Assembly: GCA_041398785.1 (NCBI GenBank) | Contig: JAWKUA010000017.1 | Coordinates: 62,001-126,000, forward strand | Source of the DNA: Planctomycetaceae bacterium | GTDB taxonomy: Bacteria; Planctomycetota; Planctomycetia; Planctomycetales; Planctomycetaceae | Direction of reading: 5' to 3' | Length of the DNA: 64,000 bases | Shown here: positions 55,278-64,000 of the stretch, one piece after another | Layout: every line of letters begins with the position of its first letter | Numbering within the stretch: position 1 is the stretch's first letter | Program-made: the position numbers and the translations under genes | Notes under the pieces: generated by a model | Told to the model about the DNA's origin: nothing | The model's input: the letters and a program-made list of their open reading frames with translations, nothing else | Databases searched by the model: none

Positions 55278-58196
55278 TCACAGACTCAATGGCGCCTGCC
55301 ACGCTGCCTTCAGTTCAGCAACAGGTGCATTCATCACTACGCCGTGAGTGCTCGATACGATCAGGAGATTTGTCGATGAAGTGACGCCGACCAGTTTTCG
55401 GGCGACGGAACCGATGCAGTCTTCAAACGCCGAAGTCTGTGAACGCCTGACTTCCACCAAAAACCGGCTGTTACTTTCCGAAAACAGGTTCACGGCGTCG
55501 CCGACATCAGCGTCCAGAGTCACACCGACGTCTCCCGCGATGGCCATTTCGGCGGCGGCGACGGCCAGGCCGCCTTCGCTGAGATCGTGGCAGCTCAGGA
55601 CCAGGCCGGCTTTGATTGCTCGATGAATCGCGGCGAAAACCTGAGGCGCCTGTTCCGGATCAACGGTGGGAACCTTGCCGCCGGACAGTCCATTGACGAG
55701 GTTGAAGTGGCTTCCGCCGAGTTCCTCTTTTGTTTCGCCGACGAGGTACAGGACGTTGTCGGGGCCCTTCAGATCCATCGTCACGGCCTGTTCGACGTCT
55801 TCCATTTGTCCCAGCGCCGTGATCAGCAGCGTCGGTGGAATGGCGACCGTCCGGCGGTTTCCATCGGCGTCTTCGTAACTGAATTCGTTGTTGAGACTGT
55901 CTTTGCCGCTGACGAAAGGCGTGCCGTAGGCCGTCGCGATGTCTTTGCAGGCCAGGGCGGCCCGCACGAGTGTGCCCAGAGTTTCCGGACGTTCGGTGTT
56001 GCCCCAGCAGAAGTTGTCCAGGATCGCGATCCGCGCCGGGTCGGCTCCCACGGCCACGCAGTTCCGCACCGCTTCATCGATTGCGGAGGCGGCCATCCAG
56101 TACGGATCGAGATCGCCGAAATGTGGATTCATGCCACACGAAATCACGAGTCCGCGATTGGAACGCAGGTCCGGCCGGACCACGGCGGCGTCGGACGGTC
56201 CGTCGCTGTGAACGCCGACCAGAGGCTTGACCACGCTGCCGGCCTGAACCTCATGATCGTACTGACGAATAATGGCTTCCTTGCTGGCCACATTCAGGCA
56301 ACCGAGAATCTTCTTCAGATCGTCGGTGTAGTCCGGCTTGTTCAGCGCGGTGCCGGAATCCGCGGAATCGGTCTGTTCTGATGCGCCGGCCGGGTTCAGG
56401 TCGAACACGGCTTCGCGAATGACGGGCGGACGGCCGTCGTGGAGAAACGACATGTTCAGCCGGCCGACTTCGTTGTCTTCGTACTTCAGCACAAGTTCGC
56501 GGGTGTCGGTGAACTTTCCGATGACAGTGGCTTCGACGCCTTCGGATTCCGCCAGTGAGGTGAATTCTGCCAGGTGCTTTTCGGGAACAGCCAGCACCAT
56601 GCGTTCCTGAGCTTCGCTGATCCAGATTTCGGTGTAGCTCAGGCCGGAATACTTCAGCGGCGCTTTTTCCAGCCACACTTCGGCTCCGGTGTTTTCGCCC
56701 ATTTCGCCCACCGCGCTGCTGAACCCGCCGGCACCGCAGTCGGTGATGGCGGAATACAGGTTGCGGCTGCGTGCTTCCAGCAGCACGTCCAGCACCATTT
56801 TTTCCGTGACGGGATTGCCGATCTGAACGGCGCCGCCGCTGATGGATTCGCTCTCTTCGGTCAGTTCCGCCGAAGAAAACGTGGCGCCGTGGATGCCGTC
56901 GCGGCCGGTGCGCCCGCCGACGGCCACGATCAGATCACCGTTAGAAACACTGCCGTGAATCCGGTCGTTCGGAATCATGGCGACGTTGCCGCAGTAAACC
57001 AGCGGGTTGCCGAGATACCGATCGTCAAAATACACGGCTCCGTTGACGGTCGGAATGCCCATGCGATTGCCGTAGTCCCGGACGCCCGACACAACTCCCT
57101 TCATCACAGCTCTGGGATGCAGCACACCGGGCGGCAACTGATCGGCGGGAAAGTCGGGCCGGGCGAAACAGAAGACGTCAGTGTTGCAGACCGGTCGGGC
57201 TCCCAGACCCGTGCCCATCGGATCGCGAATGACTCCGCCCAGTCCCGTGTTCGCTCCGCCGTAAGGTTCGATGGCGGACGGATGGTTGTGAGTTTCGACC
57301 TTGATGCAGACCGCCTGCCTGTCATCAAACCGGACGATGCCCGCGTTGTCGCTGAAGACGCTCAGGCACCAGTCGTCGGCGCCCAGTTTGCCGCGGATAT
57401 CGACAGTCGCCTGGAAGATGGTTTCCTTCAGCATGTTCTGAAACGGGATCTCGCGCACGACTTCGCCGCCGGACGTTTCGACGTAGTGAATCCGACCGGC
57501 CAGCGTCTTGTGCGAACAGTGTTCGCTCCATGTCTGAGCGATCGTTTCCAGTTCGATGTCCGTCGGATCGCAGTCCTGAGCGCGAAAGTAGTCGCGGATC
57601 GTCTGCATTTCCGTCAGGCTCAGGTAAAGCTGACCTTCCGACGAAAGCCGCAGCAGCGTTTCGTCGTCCGCGTTGCGAATGGCGACGGTGGACAGTTCGA
57701 AGCGGTAGTCCGTTCCGACAGATAAGTCCGAAATCCGCAGCGGTCCGGCGACGACGTGTTCAATGGCGTCGTTGGAAAGCACTCGCGATTCGACTCGAGC
57801 GCGTTCCATGTCCGAAAGTGTTCCCGTCAGCCAGTACTTGCGACATGTGGCGACGGCGGTGACGCTGAAGTTCTGAGCCGCCAGTGCCTTCGCGGCGTTG
57901 TCGGCCACGCTGTCCGTGACGCCGGGATGCAGCAGCACGTTCAGGCAGTCGGATTCCGCCTGGTCGCTCGATGGCAGCGACGCGATCCGCACGTGTTCCA
58001 CGACCGGATCACACAGCAGAAACCGGGCCGCGTCGTTTACCTGCTGTTCGTCCAGATCGCCCTGGATGAGAAACGATCGCGCGGATTTCACGTCAGTCAG
58101 CGAGTGAATTCCCAGACTTCGAGCGTCCGCCAGAACTCGCTGACCTTCGTGGTCGCGAGCATCCTTCGACGGCAGAATCTCCACTTCCCAGAGCAT
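55278..58196 (-). CDS. purL: Phosphoribosylformylglycinamidine synthase PurL with two fused PurS-like domains
   Basis: The 972-residue enzyme catalyses the ATP-dependent FGAR to FGAM step of purine synthesis. The PurL core begins near residue 165-200 with the signature TWSEHCSHKTL and continues with THNHPSAIEPYGGANTGLGG, DCGAGGFSSAVGEMG and the second AIR-synthase half. No C-terminal glutaminase (PurQ) domain is present, so a separate PurQ is needed. The first ~160 residues look like two PurS-type ferredoxin-like domains: MLWEVEILPSKDARDHEGQRVLADARSLGI (about 1-75) and DCLNVLLHPGVTDSVADNAAKAL (about 83-155). This makes it longer than the ~740-residue small PurL. The frame is intact. Confidence 0.95.
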   Translation of the reverse strand: MLWEVEILPSKDARDHEGQRVLADARSLGIHSLTDVKSARSFLIQGDLDEQQVNDAARFLLCDPVVEHVRIASLPSSDQAESDCLNVLLHPGVTDSVADNAAKALAAQNFSVTAVATCRKYWLTGTLSDMERARVESRVLSNDAIEHVVAGPLRISDLSVGTDYRFELSTVAIRNADDETLLRLSSEGQLYLSLTEMQTIRDYFRAQDCDPTDIELETIAQTWSEHCSHKTLAGRIHYVETSGGEVVREIPFQNMLKETIFQATVDIRGKLGADDWCLSVFSDNAGIVRFDDRQAVCIKVETHNHPSAIEPYGGANTGLGGVIRDPMGTGLGARPVCNTDVFCFARPDFPADQLPPGVLHPRAVMKGVVSGVRDYGNRMGIPTVNGAVYFDDRYLGNPLVYCGNVAMIPNDRIHGSVSNGDLIVAVGGRTGRDGIHGATFSSAELTEESESISGGAVQIGNPVTEKMVLDVLLEARSRNLYSAITDCGAGGFSSAVGEMGENTGAEVWLEKAPLKYSGLSYTEIWISEAQERMVLAVPEKHLAEFTSLAESEGVEATVIGKFTDTRELVLKYEDNEVGRLNMSFLHDGRPPVIREAVFDLNPAGASEQTDSADSGTALNKPDYTDDLKKILGCLNVASKEAIIRQYDHEVQAGSVVKPLVGVHSDGPSDAAVVRPDLRSNRGLVISCGMNPHFGDLDPYWMAASAIDEAVRNCVAVGADPARIAILDNFCWGNTERPETLGTLVRAALACKDIATAYGTPFVSGKDSLNNEFSYEDADGNRRTVAIPPTLLITALGQMEDVEQAVTMDLKGPDNVLYLVGETKEELGGSHFNLVNGLSGGKVPTVDPEQAPQVFAAIHRAIKAGLVLSCHDLSEGGLAVAAAEMAIAGDVGVTLDADVGDAVNLFSESNSRFLVEVRRSQTSAFEDCIGSVARKLVGVTSSTNLLIVSSTHGVVMNAPVAELKAAWQAPLSL

Positions 58197-58662
58197 TCAG
58201 AGCGGTTCCTGTGTGGTGCTGGCGCGGTACCGAGGCCGTATTCCACGGCTGGAAACGGACGTTCGGCGGGGCGTTCGGGCGGAAGTATTCCACGGACCCG
58301 CAGGCAGTACAAGCAACCCCTTTTTGCGCTCGTCCTTTCGGCGGGCTGCACATCTTTGCTCGACGAAGGCAGCGATCGTCGACGGGTGGCACCTCTTCGC
58401 ACAAGGCGTGTCGCGCAGCGATCGAAGGCGCGGGAGGGCGATGGCGGAGGGCGAGGCTCCTGCCGAGCCGCGTGGGCAGAGGACGTCCGATCGCGGCAGC
58501 GGCGGCAGGAGCCTCGCCCTCCCGAGGGTGTCATCTGTGTGAATCTGTGAAATCTGTGGACGCCATTTGCGATCGCAAAGTCCGCCGACGGCAGCGCGTC
58601 CCAAAACGCTTTCCGACGGCTGCGCCGCACAACTTCTTCGAAGATGTGGTACCCGGTGCGAG
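58197..58662. other. Intergenic region with an inverted repeat
   Basis: Upstream of purL and downstream of the Tat-exported protein gene. It holds the 20-bp inverted repeat at 58446-58522; no gene is recognised, although overlapping open frames run through both repeat arms. Confidence 0.6.
58446..58522. repeat. Perfect 20-bp inverted repeat (GGAGGGCGAGGCTCCTGCCG)
   Basis: The arms at 58446-58465 and 58503-58522 are perfect inverted complements with a 37-base centre. A partial single-arm relative (GACGAGGCTCCCGCTGAGCC) occurs at about 27439. Confidence 0.88.
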
Positions 58663-59931
58663 TTACGTGCGGATGAACGTCGATTCTGCGGTCGGCTGAT
58701 AGCGAACGTTGAGGTGCGGGGTTTCAATTCGGTTCTGGCCGGTGCCCAGTGACCGGACTCCCGCTTCCACCAGGCCGGTTGTCAGCAGAGTGCGTTCAAT
58801 CGGGTACGGAGATTTTCCTGTCAGAAACGTCTGTTCTGCTTTGGACATCAGCGACGCGGAATAGGTGACGTTCGGGACGGACGGCAGGTAGAACAATGTC
58901 GACAGCGGTTGACCCTGTCCTTTCAGTCGCGCGGCGAAGGTGAAGTCGCCGACCAGTCCGTTCATCAGCAGCATGGTGGCTTTCACGCCGTCCGCGTATT
59001 CGAAGCGATACGCGATCGGATTTTCGACCCATTGGCGCATTTGTTCCGGAGTCGGATAGCGGTGACTGTAGGTTTCCGGTTGTGCCAAAGTCTGGCATCG
59101 CGACAGGCAGGCTTCGAACAGTTTGGGATCCCAGCCGCCCTGCGACCAGTCAGCGGCGTCCATGGCCTTCCACACATTGTCGCCCTGAATGGCCTGCATC
59201 GAGACGACACCGGTTTCGCCGCCGCGACGACGTTCGGCCATGCACTGGATGACTTCCAGAGCATGAAAGTCGTAACTGTCGATACCGCCGATGGCGACGC
59301 ACATCAGTTCTTCCACGTCGGCTCCCAGCGGCATGTCGATGGCCGGCATTCGCCACGTGACGGGCAGCGACGAACCGGCGGTGAACGCAAAATTCAGTTC
59401 CCGCGAGATGTCGACCATTTCCTTCGCCCAGTCCCATTTCCACGACAGGTGCTTGTCGTTGAACACCGGCACCGAACGCCCGTCCTTTCGAAACACGTCG
59501 GTCACCTGTTTGAAGAATTCATAGCGAGGATACTTCGTCTGCTGGTATTCGCTTTTTTCGTACTTGCCGTGTTCGCCAATGATCAGCACGGCATCGACCG
59601 CCATTTCGTCGCCTCCGCAGCGCAGTGCCTGGGCGATGGATTCGAAGATGGGGAATCCGAATTCCTTCGACCGGTCGCGGCTGAGATCGTTGTCGGGAAA
59701 CTGATCGACGTAAGCCGCGACGACATCAAACGCAGGACGATGCCATTGTCCGCCGACGGGATAGCCCACCAGGAACCGTTCGGCCATGTGCCATGCGTGA
59801 GAATGGTAGCGCCATTCCGTTGTGACCACCGCCAGGCGTTTTCGTTCCTGTGCCGCGGTTTCGGCGAACGACAGCGAGGAAGCGACGAGTCCGGCGCCGA
59901 CCGTTCCCAGGAAATTTCTGCGGGTCAACAT
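58663..59931 (-). CDS. Tat-exported conserved protein of unknown function
   Basis: The 422-residue protein starts with a twin-arginine-like signal (LTRRNFLGTVGAGLVASSLSFA). RKRLAVVTTEWRYHSHAWHMAERFLVGYP opens the mature part, which resembles the beginning of a nucleotide-binding or hydrolase fold, but no family was identified. Conserved-looking blocks are VLIIGEHGKYEKSEYQQTKYPRYE and FKQVTDVF. It is the third gene of a minus-strand group after the PSCyt/DUF1549/DUF1553 and DUF1501 genes (25-base gap), which suggests a joint function at the cell envelope. Confidence 0.72.
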   Translation of the reverse strand: MLTRRNFLGTVGAGLVASSLSFAETAAQERKRLAVVTTEWRYHSHAWHMAERFLVGYPVGGQWHRPAFDVVAAYVDQFPDNDLSRDRSKEFGFPIFESIAQALRCGGDEMAVDAVLIIGEHGKYEKSEYQQTKYPRYEFFKQVTDVFRKDGRSVPVFNDKHLSWKWDWAKEMVDISRELNFAFTAGSSLPVTWRMPAIDMPLGADVEELMCVAIGGIDSYDFHALEVIQCMAERRRGGETGVVSMQAIQGDNVWKAMDAADWSQGGWDPKLFEACLSRCQTLAQPETYSHRYPTPEQMRQWVENPIAYRFEYADGVKATMLLMNGLVGDFTFAARLKGQGQPLSTLFYLPSVPNVTYSASLMSKAEQTFLTGKSPYPIERTLLTTGLVEAGVRSLGTGQNRIETPHLNVRYQPTAESTFIRT

Positions 59932-59956
59932 AGCGATGCCTCACGGGAAAGAAGGA

Positions 59957-61378
59957 TTACAGCAGGATGTTTCTGACGACGTCGCCGTGCACATCCGTCA
60001 GTCGATAGTCGCGTCCGGCGTGGCGGAAGGTCAGCCGTTCGTGGTCCAGGCCCAGCAGATGCAGAATCGTGGCGTGGAAATCGTGGACGTGAACGCGATC
60101 TTCGGCGACCGCGATGCCGTATTCGTCGGACGATCCGTAGGCGATTCCGCTGCGCACGCCGGCTCCCGCCATCCATGACGAAAACACCTGATGATGATGT
60201 TCGCGTCCGGGGTGACCGGCGTTTTCGTGGTACGGAGTCCGGCCGAATTCCGTGGTCCAGACGACCAGCGTGTCGTCCAGCATGCCGCGCTGTTTCAGAT
60301 CCCGGATCAGCGCCGCGATCGGCTGGTCAACGTTTCCGGCCAGCGGAGCATGCGTCGCCATGTCGCCGTGAGCGTCCCAGTTATTCGACGAACCGACGTC
60401 GATCAGTTCAATGAACCGCACGCCGCGTTCGGCAAGCCGGCGGGCGACCAGACATTGCCAGCCGAAGCCCGTTGTCTGGCCCGGCGCCAGTCCGTACATG
60501 TTCAGTGTTGCCTGAGTTTCGCCGGACAGATCAATGGCTTCGGGCGCTTCCCGCTGCATTCCGAAGGCAGTTTCGAACGATCGAATGCGGGCTTCCAGAG
60601 CGGCGTCGGCCGGACGCTGTTTCCGATGCCGGGCGTTGGCCTGATTCAGCAGAGCCAGTTCCATTTCCTGCAGTTCGGAAGCCGGAACTCGCGGCCGAAT
60701 ATCGGGAATCGGGTTGTCTCCCGGAATGATCCAGGTTCCCTGATGCGCTCCGGGAAGGAAGTCACTGCCCCACGTCTGAGCCCCCGCGTACGGCGCATGC
60801 GGCGCGACAACCATGAACGACGGCAGGTTGCGGTTTTCGGTGCCCAGCCCGTAGCTGACCCACGCTCCGATGCTGGGCCGTGCGAACGTCCAGGAACCGC
60901 AGTGCATCCCCAGCGTGCTTTCGTAGTGATTCGTGTGGTCACTTTCCATCGATCGAATGACACACAAATCATCGGCCACGTTTCTGATGTGCGGGAACAG
61001 ATCGCTGACCATTGTTCCGCAGGTGCCGCCGGGCCGGAACTTCCAGTTGGGCTGCTTCAGGTACCGCGTGAACTCACCGGTTCGGCCCTGCCAGTTGTCA
61101 ACGGTGATCTGCCGGCCGTGTCCGGCAAACAGTTCCGGCTTGTAGTCGAACGAATCGACATGCGAAACGCCGCCGGTCATATACAGAAAGATGACTCGCT
61201 GGGCGCGCGGCGGATAATGCGCGGGACGAACGGCCAGAGGATCGGCGGCGGTTCCGTCAGCAGGACGATCGGCGCCGCATGATTCGTCAGCGAGCATCGC
61301 CTGCAGAGCGATCGCCGCAAATCCACCGGCAGCGTTTCTCAGGACATCACGCCGTGTCGATAACGCAGGACCATTCAT
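59957..61378 (-). CDS. DUF1501 family protein (second copy)
   Basis: The 473-residue protein has a Tat-like start (STRRDVLRNAAGGFAAIALQ), then YMTGGVSHVDSFDYKPEL, a DVGSSNNWDAHGDM block and VVWTTEFGRTPYHENAGHPGREHH, all DUF1501 hallmarks. ATILHLLGLDHERLTFRHAGRDYRLTDV closes the protein. It is paired with the DUF1549/DUF1553 gene eight bases upstream. It is only moderately like the copy at 18.3 kb, so the two loci are probably old paralogues rather than a recent duplication. Confidence 0.93.
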   Translation of the reverse strand: MNGPALSTRRDVLRNAAGGFAAIALQAMLADESCGADRPADGTAADPLAVRPAHYPPRAQRVIFLYMTGGVSHVDSFDYKPELFAGHGRQITVDNWQGRTGEFTRYLKQPNWKFRPGGTCGTMVSDLFPHIRNVADDLCVIRSMESDHTNHYESTLGMHCGSWTFARPSIGAWVSYGLGTENRNLPSFMVVAPHAPYAGAQTWGSDFLPGAHQGTWIIPGDNPIPDIRPRVPASELQEMELALLNQANARHRKQRPADAALEARIRSFETAFGMQREAPEAIDLSGETQATLNMYGLAPGQTTGFGWQCLVARRLAERGVRFIELIDVGSSNNWDAHGDMATHAPLAGNVDQPIAALIRDLKQRGMLDDTLVVWTTEFGRTPYHENAGHPGREHHHQVFSSWMAGAGVRSGIAYGSSDEYGIAVAEDRVHVHDFHATILHLLGLDHERLTFRHAGRDYRLTDVHGDVVRNILL

Positions 61379-61386
61379 TCGGCACG

Positions 61387-63693
61387 TCAGTCCACAAACA
61401 GGAATTCATTGCGAATCAGCAGTGTTCGGGCAAATCCGCTCCACGTCAACAGTTCTCGATCAGTTTGAGTGTCGTCGATGGCTGCTTCGTAGCCAGCCAG
61501 AAACTCGCGCGATTCGGTGATTTCGCCGGACGTCGGCGGCCGACTGAGCGTGATTTCGAAGGCAGCGGAAATGCGCTGTTCGGTTTGCGATGACAATGCG
61601 ATCAGCCGCTTCGCGAGACTGGCACTGCGTTCGTGGACGAATTCGTTGTTCATCAGGTACAGCGACTGTGTCGGCACCGTCGTGAGTTCCCGGTGAGCCG
61701 TGCTGGTGTTGGGATCAGCTCCGTCGAACAGGCTGAGAAACGGGTGCCGCTTCAGACGCTGCTGCATCAGATACACGCTTCGCCGGTCGGTCGGATAGAC
61801 ACCGTAGTAAGGCGCGTGCTGAGTGAACCCCCATGTGTCAACGTCCGGAAACGGATGTTCCGCGCCCATTGACGGGTCGAGATCACCGCTGACGAACAGC
61901 ATCGCGTCGCGAATTTCCTCAGCACTCAGCCTTCGACGATTGAACCGCCACACCAGCCGAGCGTCGGGATCGGACTCGGCGGCGGACTCATCGAATTCAC
62001 TCGACCGCTGCCACGCCGCACTGTTCATGATCAGCCGATGCATCGACTTCACGGACCAGCCGCTTTCCATGAATCGGGTCGCCAGCCAGTCGAGCAGTTC
62101 CGGGTGAGACGGCCGATCGCCGCGAGCACCGAAGTCGTTCTCCGTGGCGACCAGGCCGCGACCGAAATGCTGCTGCCAGATACGATTCACCATCACTCGC
62201 GCGGTCAGCGGGTTGGAATCGCGAGTCAGCCAGTCGGCCATCTGCAGGCGACCGCTGCCGGAATTTTCGGGAACAGGGTCACCTCCAAGAATCTCCAGAT
62301 TTGCCCGAGCAACGACGGGACCGGGTTTGCGGTTGTCGCCGCGAATCTGCACTCGCGCGTCCGCCGCGACATCCTGTTCAATCGCGCCATAGATGACGTC
62401 TGATGGATCGGCGGTCGCGGCCGGTGTCGTTTCCGAAGATGTCGAGTCCGCGGCGGTCAACCCCGGCGGAACGGCCGGAAACAGATCATACGGCCGCTTC
62501 TTTTCTTCCGATCCGGGAAACGAATAGCGAGTGCTTTCGAAGATGCCGTACCAGGCATAGTAGTCGTGCGTGTTGACCGGGTCGTACTTGTGGTCGTGGC
62601 AGCGAGCACAGCCGAGCGACAATCCCAGCACCGCCTGGCCGACGGTATCAATCGTGTCCTGAATCGTCAGATAGTGATAGTTCTCCACGTCGAAGCCGAA
62701 CCGGCGCGAGACGGCGATGAAACCCGTGGCGGTCAGCATCTTCCGGTATTGATCCAGCACCTCGGCATCCGGCGGCAATGGCATTTTTCGATCAACTGCT
62801 TCGCGAGGATATCTCCGGCGATCTGTTGCCGGGCGAATTCCGTCGTACGGCATGTCGTCATTGAACGCGGAAACCACCCAGTTGCGATATTTCCAGGCAT
62901 GTGGAGTCGGATAGTCAGCCGTCTCACCGGCGGTGTCGGCATAGCGGACGACGTCCAGCCAGTGCCGTCCCCAGCGTTCGCCATAGGCCGGAGATTCAAG
63001 CCGATCAGCAACGGCCGCGAACGAATCGGGGGACTCATCATTCAGGAACGCGTCGACGTCGGCCGGAGTCGGCGGCAGTCCTGTCAGGTCAAACGTGGCT
63101 CGACGAATCAGAGTTCGCTTGTCCGTTGTCGGACGAGCCTGCAGACCAGCGGCCGCCAGCGAAGCATTCACGAACCGATCGATGTCGTTGTTCGTGTCCA
63201 TCGACACGTCCGACTGCGGCGGAGCCGGATTCGAAACCGGTTGCAGCGACCAGAACAAACGCTCGTCGTCGGTAATCGGTCCGCCGCGCAGAGCCGGGCC
63301 GCCTCGCAACGCCGGGCCGGATGTATCGACGATGGCACCGCCCGGCCACACCGCTCCACTGCGAATCCACTGTTCCAGAGCCGCCAGCTCGACGTCGCTG
63401 AGTTTTTCGTCGGGCGGCATTTCCAACTCGTCGCTGTGGCGAACCGCCAGCACCAGCAGGCTTGAAGCCGGATCGCCGACGATGACGGCCGGACCGCGAT
63501 CACCGCCGGCAACCGCAGCCTGACGGGAATCGAGTCGCAGGCCGGATTCCGCTTTCTTCGGCCCGTGGCATTTGACGCAATGTTCCACCAGCAGCGGACG
63601 AATGTTGTTTTCAAAATGTTCCGCGGCGTCCGTGTCGCGCGTTTGTGCTCGAAGGTGTCCGGCGTCGCAGATAAGCCACGCGATAACGATCAA
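61387..63693 (-). CDS. PSCyt1-DUF1549-DUF1553 protein (second copy), start uncertain
   Basis: The conserved part begins with a hydrophobic signal (LLIVIAWLICDAGHLRAQ) and a cytochrome-like PSCyt1 domain (HFENNIRPLLVEHCVKCHGPKK). DUF1549 (FDLTGLPPTPADVDAFLNDE...YGERWGRHWLDVVRYADT, with CARCHDHKYDP) and DUF1553 (ARVMVNRIWQQHFGRGLV) follow. The frame is open to 63987, but no ATG lies near the signal; TTG at 63693 is a guess, and ATG 63879 is another. Between about 62785 and 62843 two compensating indels replace an expected EFARQQIAGDILAKQLIEK by a scrambled stretch; the neighbouring frame contains exactly that sequence. The overall frame is kept. The DUF1501 gene follows after eight bases. Confidence 0.88.
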   Translation of the reverse strand: MIVIAWLICDAGHLRAQTRDTDAAEHFENNIRPLLVEHCVKCHGPKKAESGLRLDSRQAAVAGGDRGPAVIVGDPASSLLVLAVRHSDELEMPPDEKLSDVELAALEQWIRSGAVWPGGAIVDTSGPALRGGPALRGGPITDDERLFWSLQPVSNPAPPQSDVSMDTNNDIDRFVNASLAAAGLQARPTTDKRTLIRRATFDLTGLPPTPADVDAFLNDESPDSFAAVADRLESPAYGERWGRHWLDVVRYADTAGETADYPTPHAWKYRNWVVSAFNDDMPYDGIRPATDRRRYPREAVDRKMPLPPDAEVLDQYRKMLTATGFIAVSRRFGFDVENYHYLTIQDTIDTVGQAVLGLSLGCARCHDHKYDPVNTHDYYAWYGIFESTRYSFPGSEEKKRPYDLFPAVPPGLTAADSTSSETTPAATADPSDVIYGAIEQDVAADARVQIRGDNRKPGPVVARANLEILGGDPVPENSGSGRLQMADWLTRDSNPLTARVMVNRIWQQHFGRGLVATENDFGARGDRPSHPELLDWLATRFMESGWSVKSMHRLIMNSAAWQRSSEFDESAAESDPDARLVWRFNRRRLSAEEIRDAMLFVSGDLDPSMGAEHPFPDVDTWGFTQHAPYYGVYPTDRRSVYLMQQRLKRHPFLSLFDGADPNTSTAHRELTTVPTQSLYLMNNEFVHERSASLAKRLIALSSQTEQRISAAFEITLSRPPTSGEITESREFLAGYEAAIDDTQTDRELLTWSGFARTLLIRNEFLFVD

Positions 63694-64000
63694 CAGCGTT
63701 CGACAGGGAATGCAGTGATCCCGAGGACCTCGCTCGCTTTCCGGCGGATTATCCGTCGGTCGAAGTCGATTCGCGCCGGCGTGTTGCAGGCTTCCGGAAC
63801 AGGACACGTGGCGTTCCCCATACGAATGTCTGTCGAACTCACACTTTCCGCACGCACTCGAAACACATGAACACAACATTCTCGGGCGTCGCGTTTGGCG
63901 GCCATCGTGCGATTGAGCGCCATCGTGTGCAAGACGGCCAATCGGCCGCGTGACCGATGATATTCCTCGTCTCGCCATTCTGTCCAATCCTGGCGTGCCG

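Overview
The window looks like a chromosomal stretch of a planctomycete (phylum Planctomycetota). The evidence is two copies of the planctomycete-typical pairing of a cytochrome-type PSCyt/DUF1549/DUF1553 protein with a DUF1501 protein, a sulfatase, an SGNH hydrolase fused to a DUF1080 domain, a large pseudopilin cluster with very long pseudopilins, and many short interspersed hairpin repeats. Codon use is GC-rich throughout. No rRNA, tRNA, CRISPR array, prophage or transposase gene was recognised.

Layout. 0.3-3.6 kb: a Gfo/Idh/MocA oxidoreductase, a GNAT acetyltransferase and an orphan GspF-like membrane protein. 3.9-8.6 kb: glycine cleavage genes gcvT-gcvH-gcvP, with a small inverted-repeat element between gcvT and gcvH and a hairpin repeat inside gcvP. 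8.7-21 kb: exported catabolic or surface proteins (SGNH-DUF1080, PIG-L deacetylase, sulfatase, an unknown secreted protein, LamG-PSCyt-DUF1549-DUF1553, DUF1501) and a damaged threonine-dehydratase-like gene. 20.8-29 kb: patatin-like phospholipase, a leucine-rich-repeat-like membrane protein, CoaB, a sarcosine-oxidase-like flavoprotein, a sodium/solute symporter with its DUF3311 partner, and an alpha/beta-hydrolase-like protein.

29.9-50.8 kb, all on the minus strand: a type IV pilus / type II secretion-like cluster. In transcription order it is GspE/PilB, PilT, a second GspE/PilB, GspF/PilC, a GspG-like prepilin, three intact pseudopilins, a GspJ-like pseudopilin, a DUF559 nuclease-like gene, and a ~1,780-codon GspK/PilX-like gene. 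Nearly every gap in this cluster holds a different family of hairpin or inverted repeats. 51.4-58.2 kb: rpsD, a thioredoxin with two YHS-like domains, a ZIP metal transporter, and a long PurL with two PurS-like domains fused at its N-terminus. 58.7-63.7 kb: a Tat-exported unknown protein, then the second DUF1501 and PSCyt/DUF1549/DUF1553 pair.

Caution on sequence quality. Several conserved genes carry single-base indels, mostly in or next to short homopolymers (gcvT, the LamG-PSCyt gene, the dehydratase, the symporter, three pilus genes, and a compensated pair in the last gene). The damage is concentrated at 19.9-20.3, 30-37 and 42.9-43.7 kb, while long genes such as gcvP, purL and the ATPase genes are clean. 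This may be assembly error, genuine gene decay, or both; raw reads would decide.
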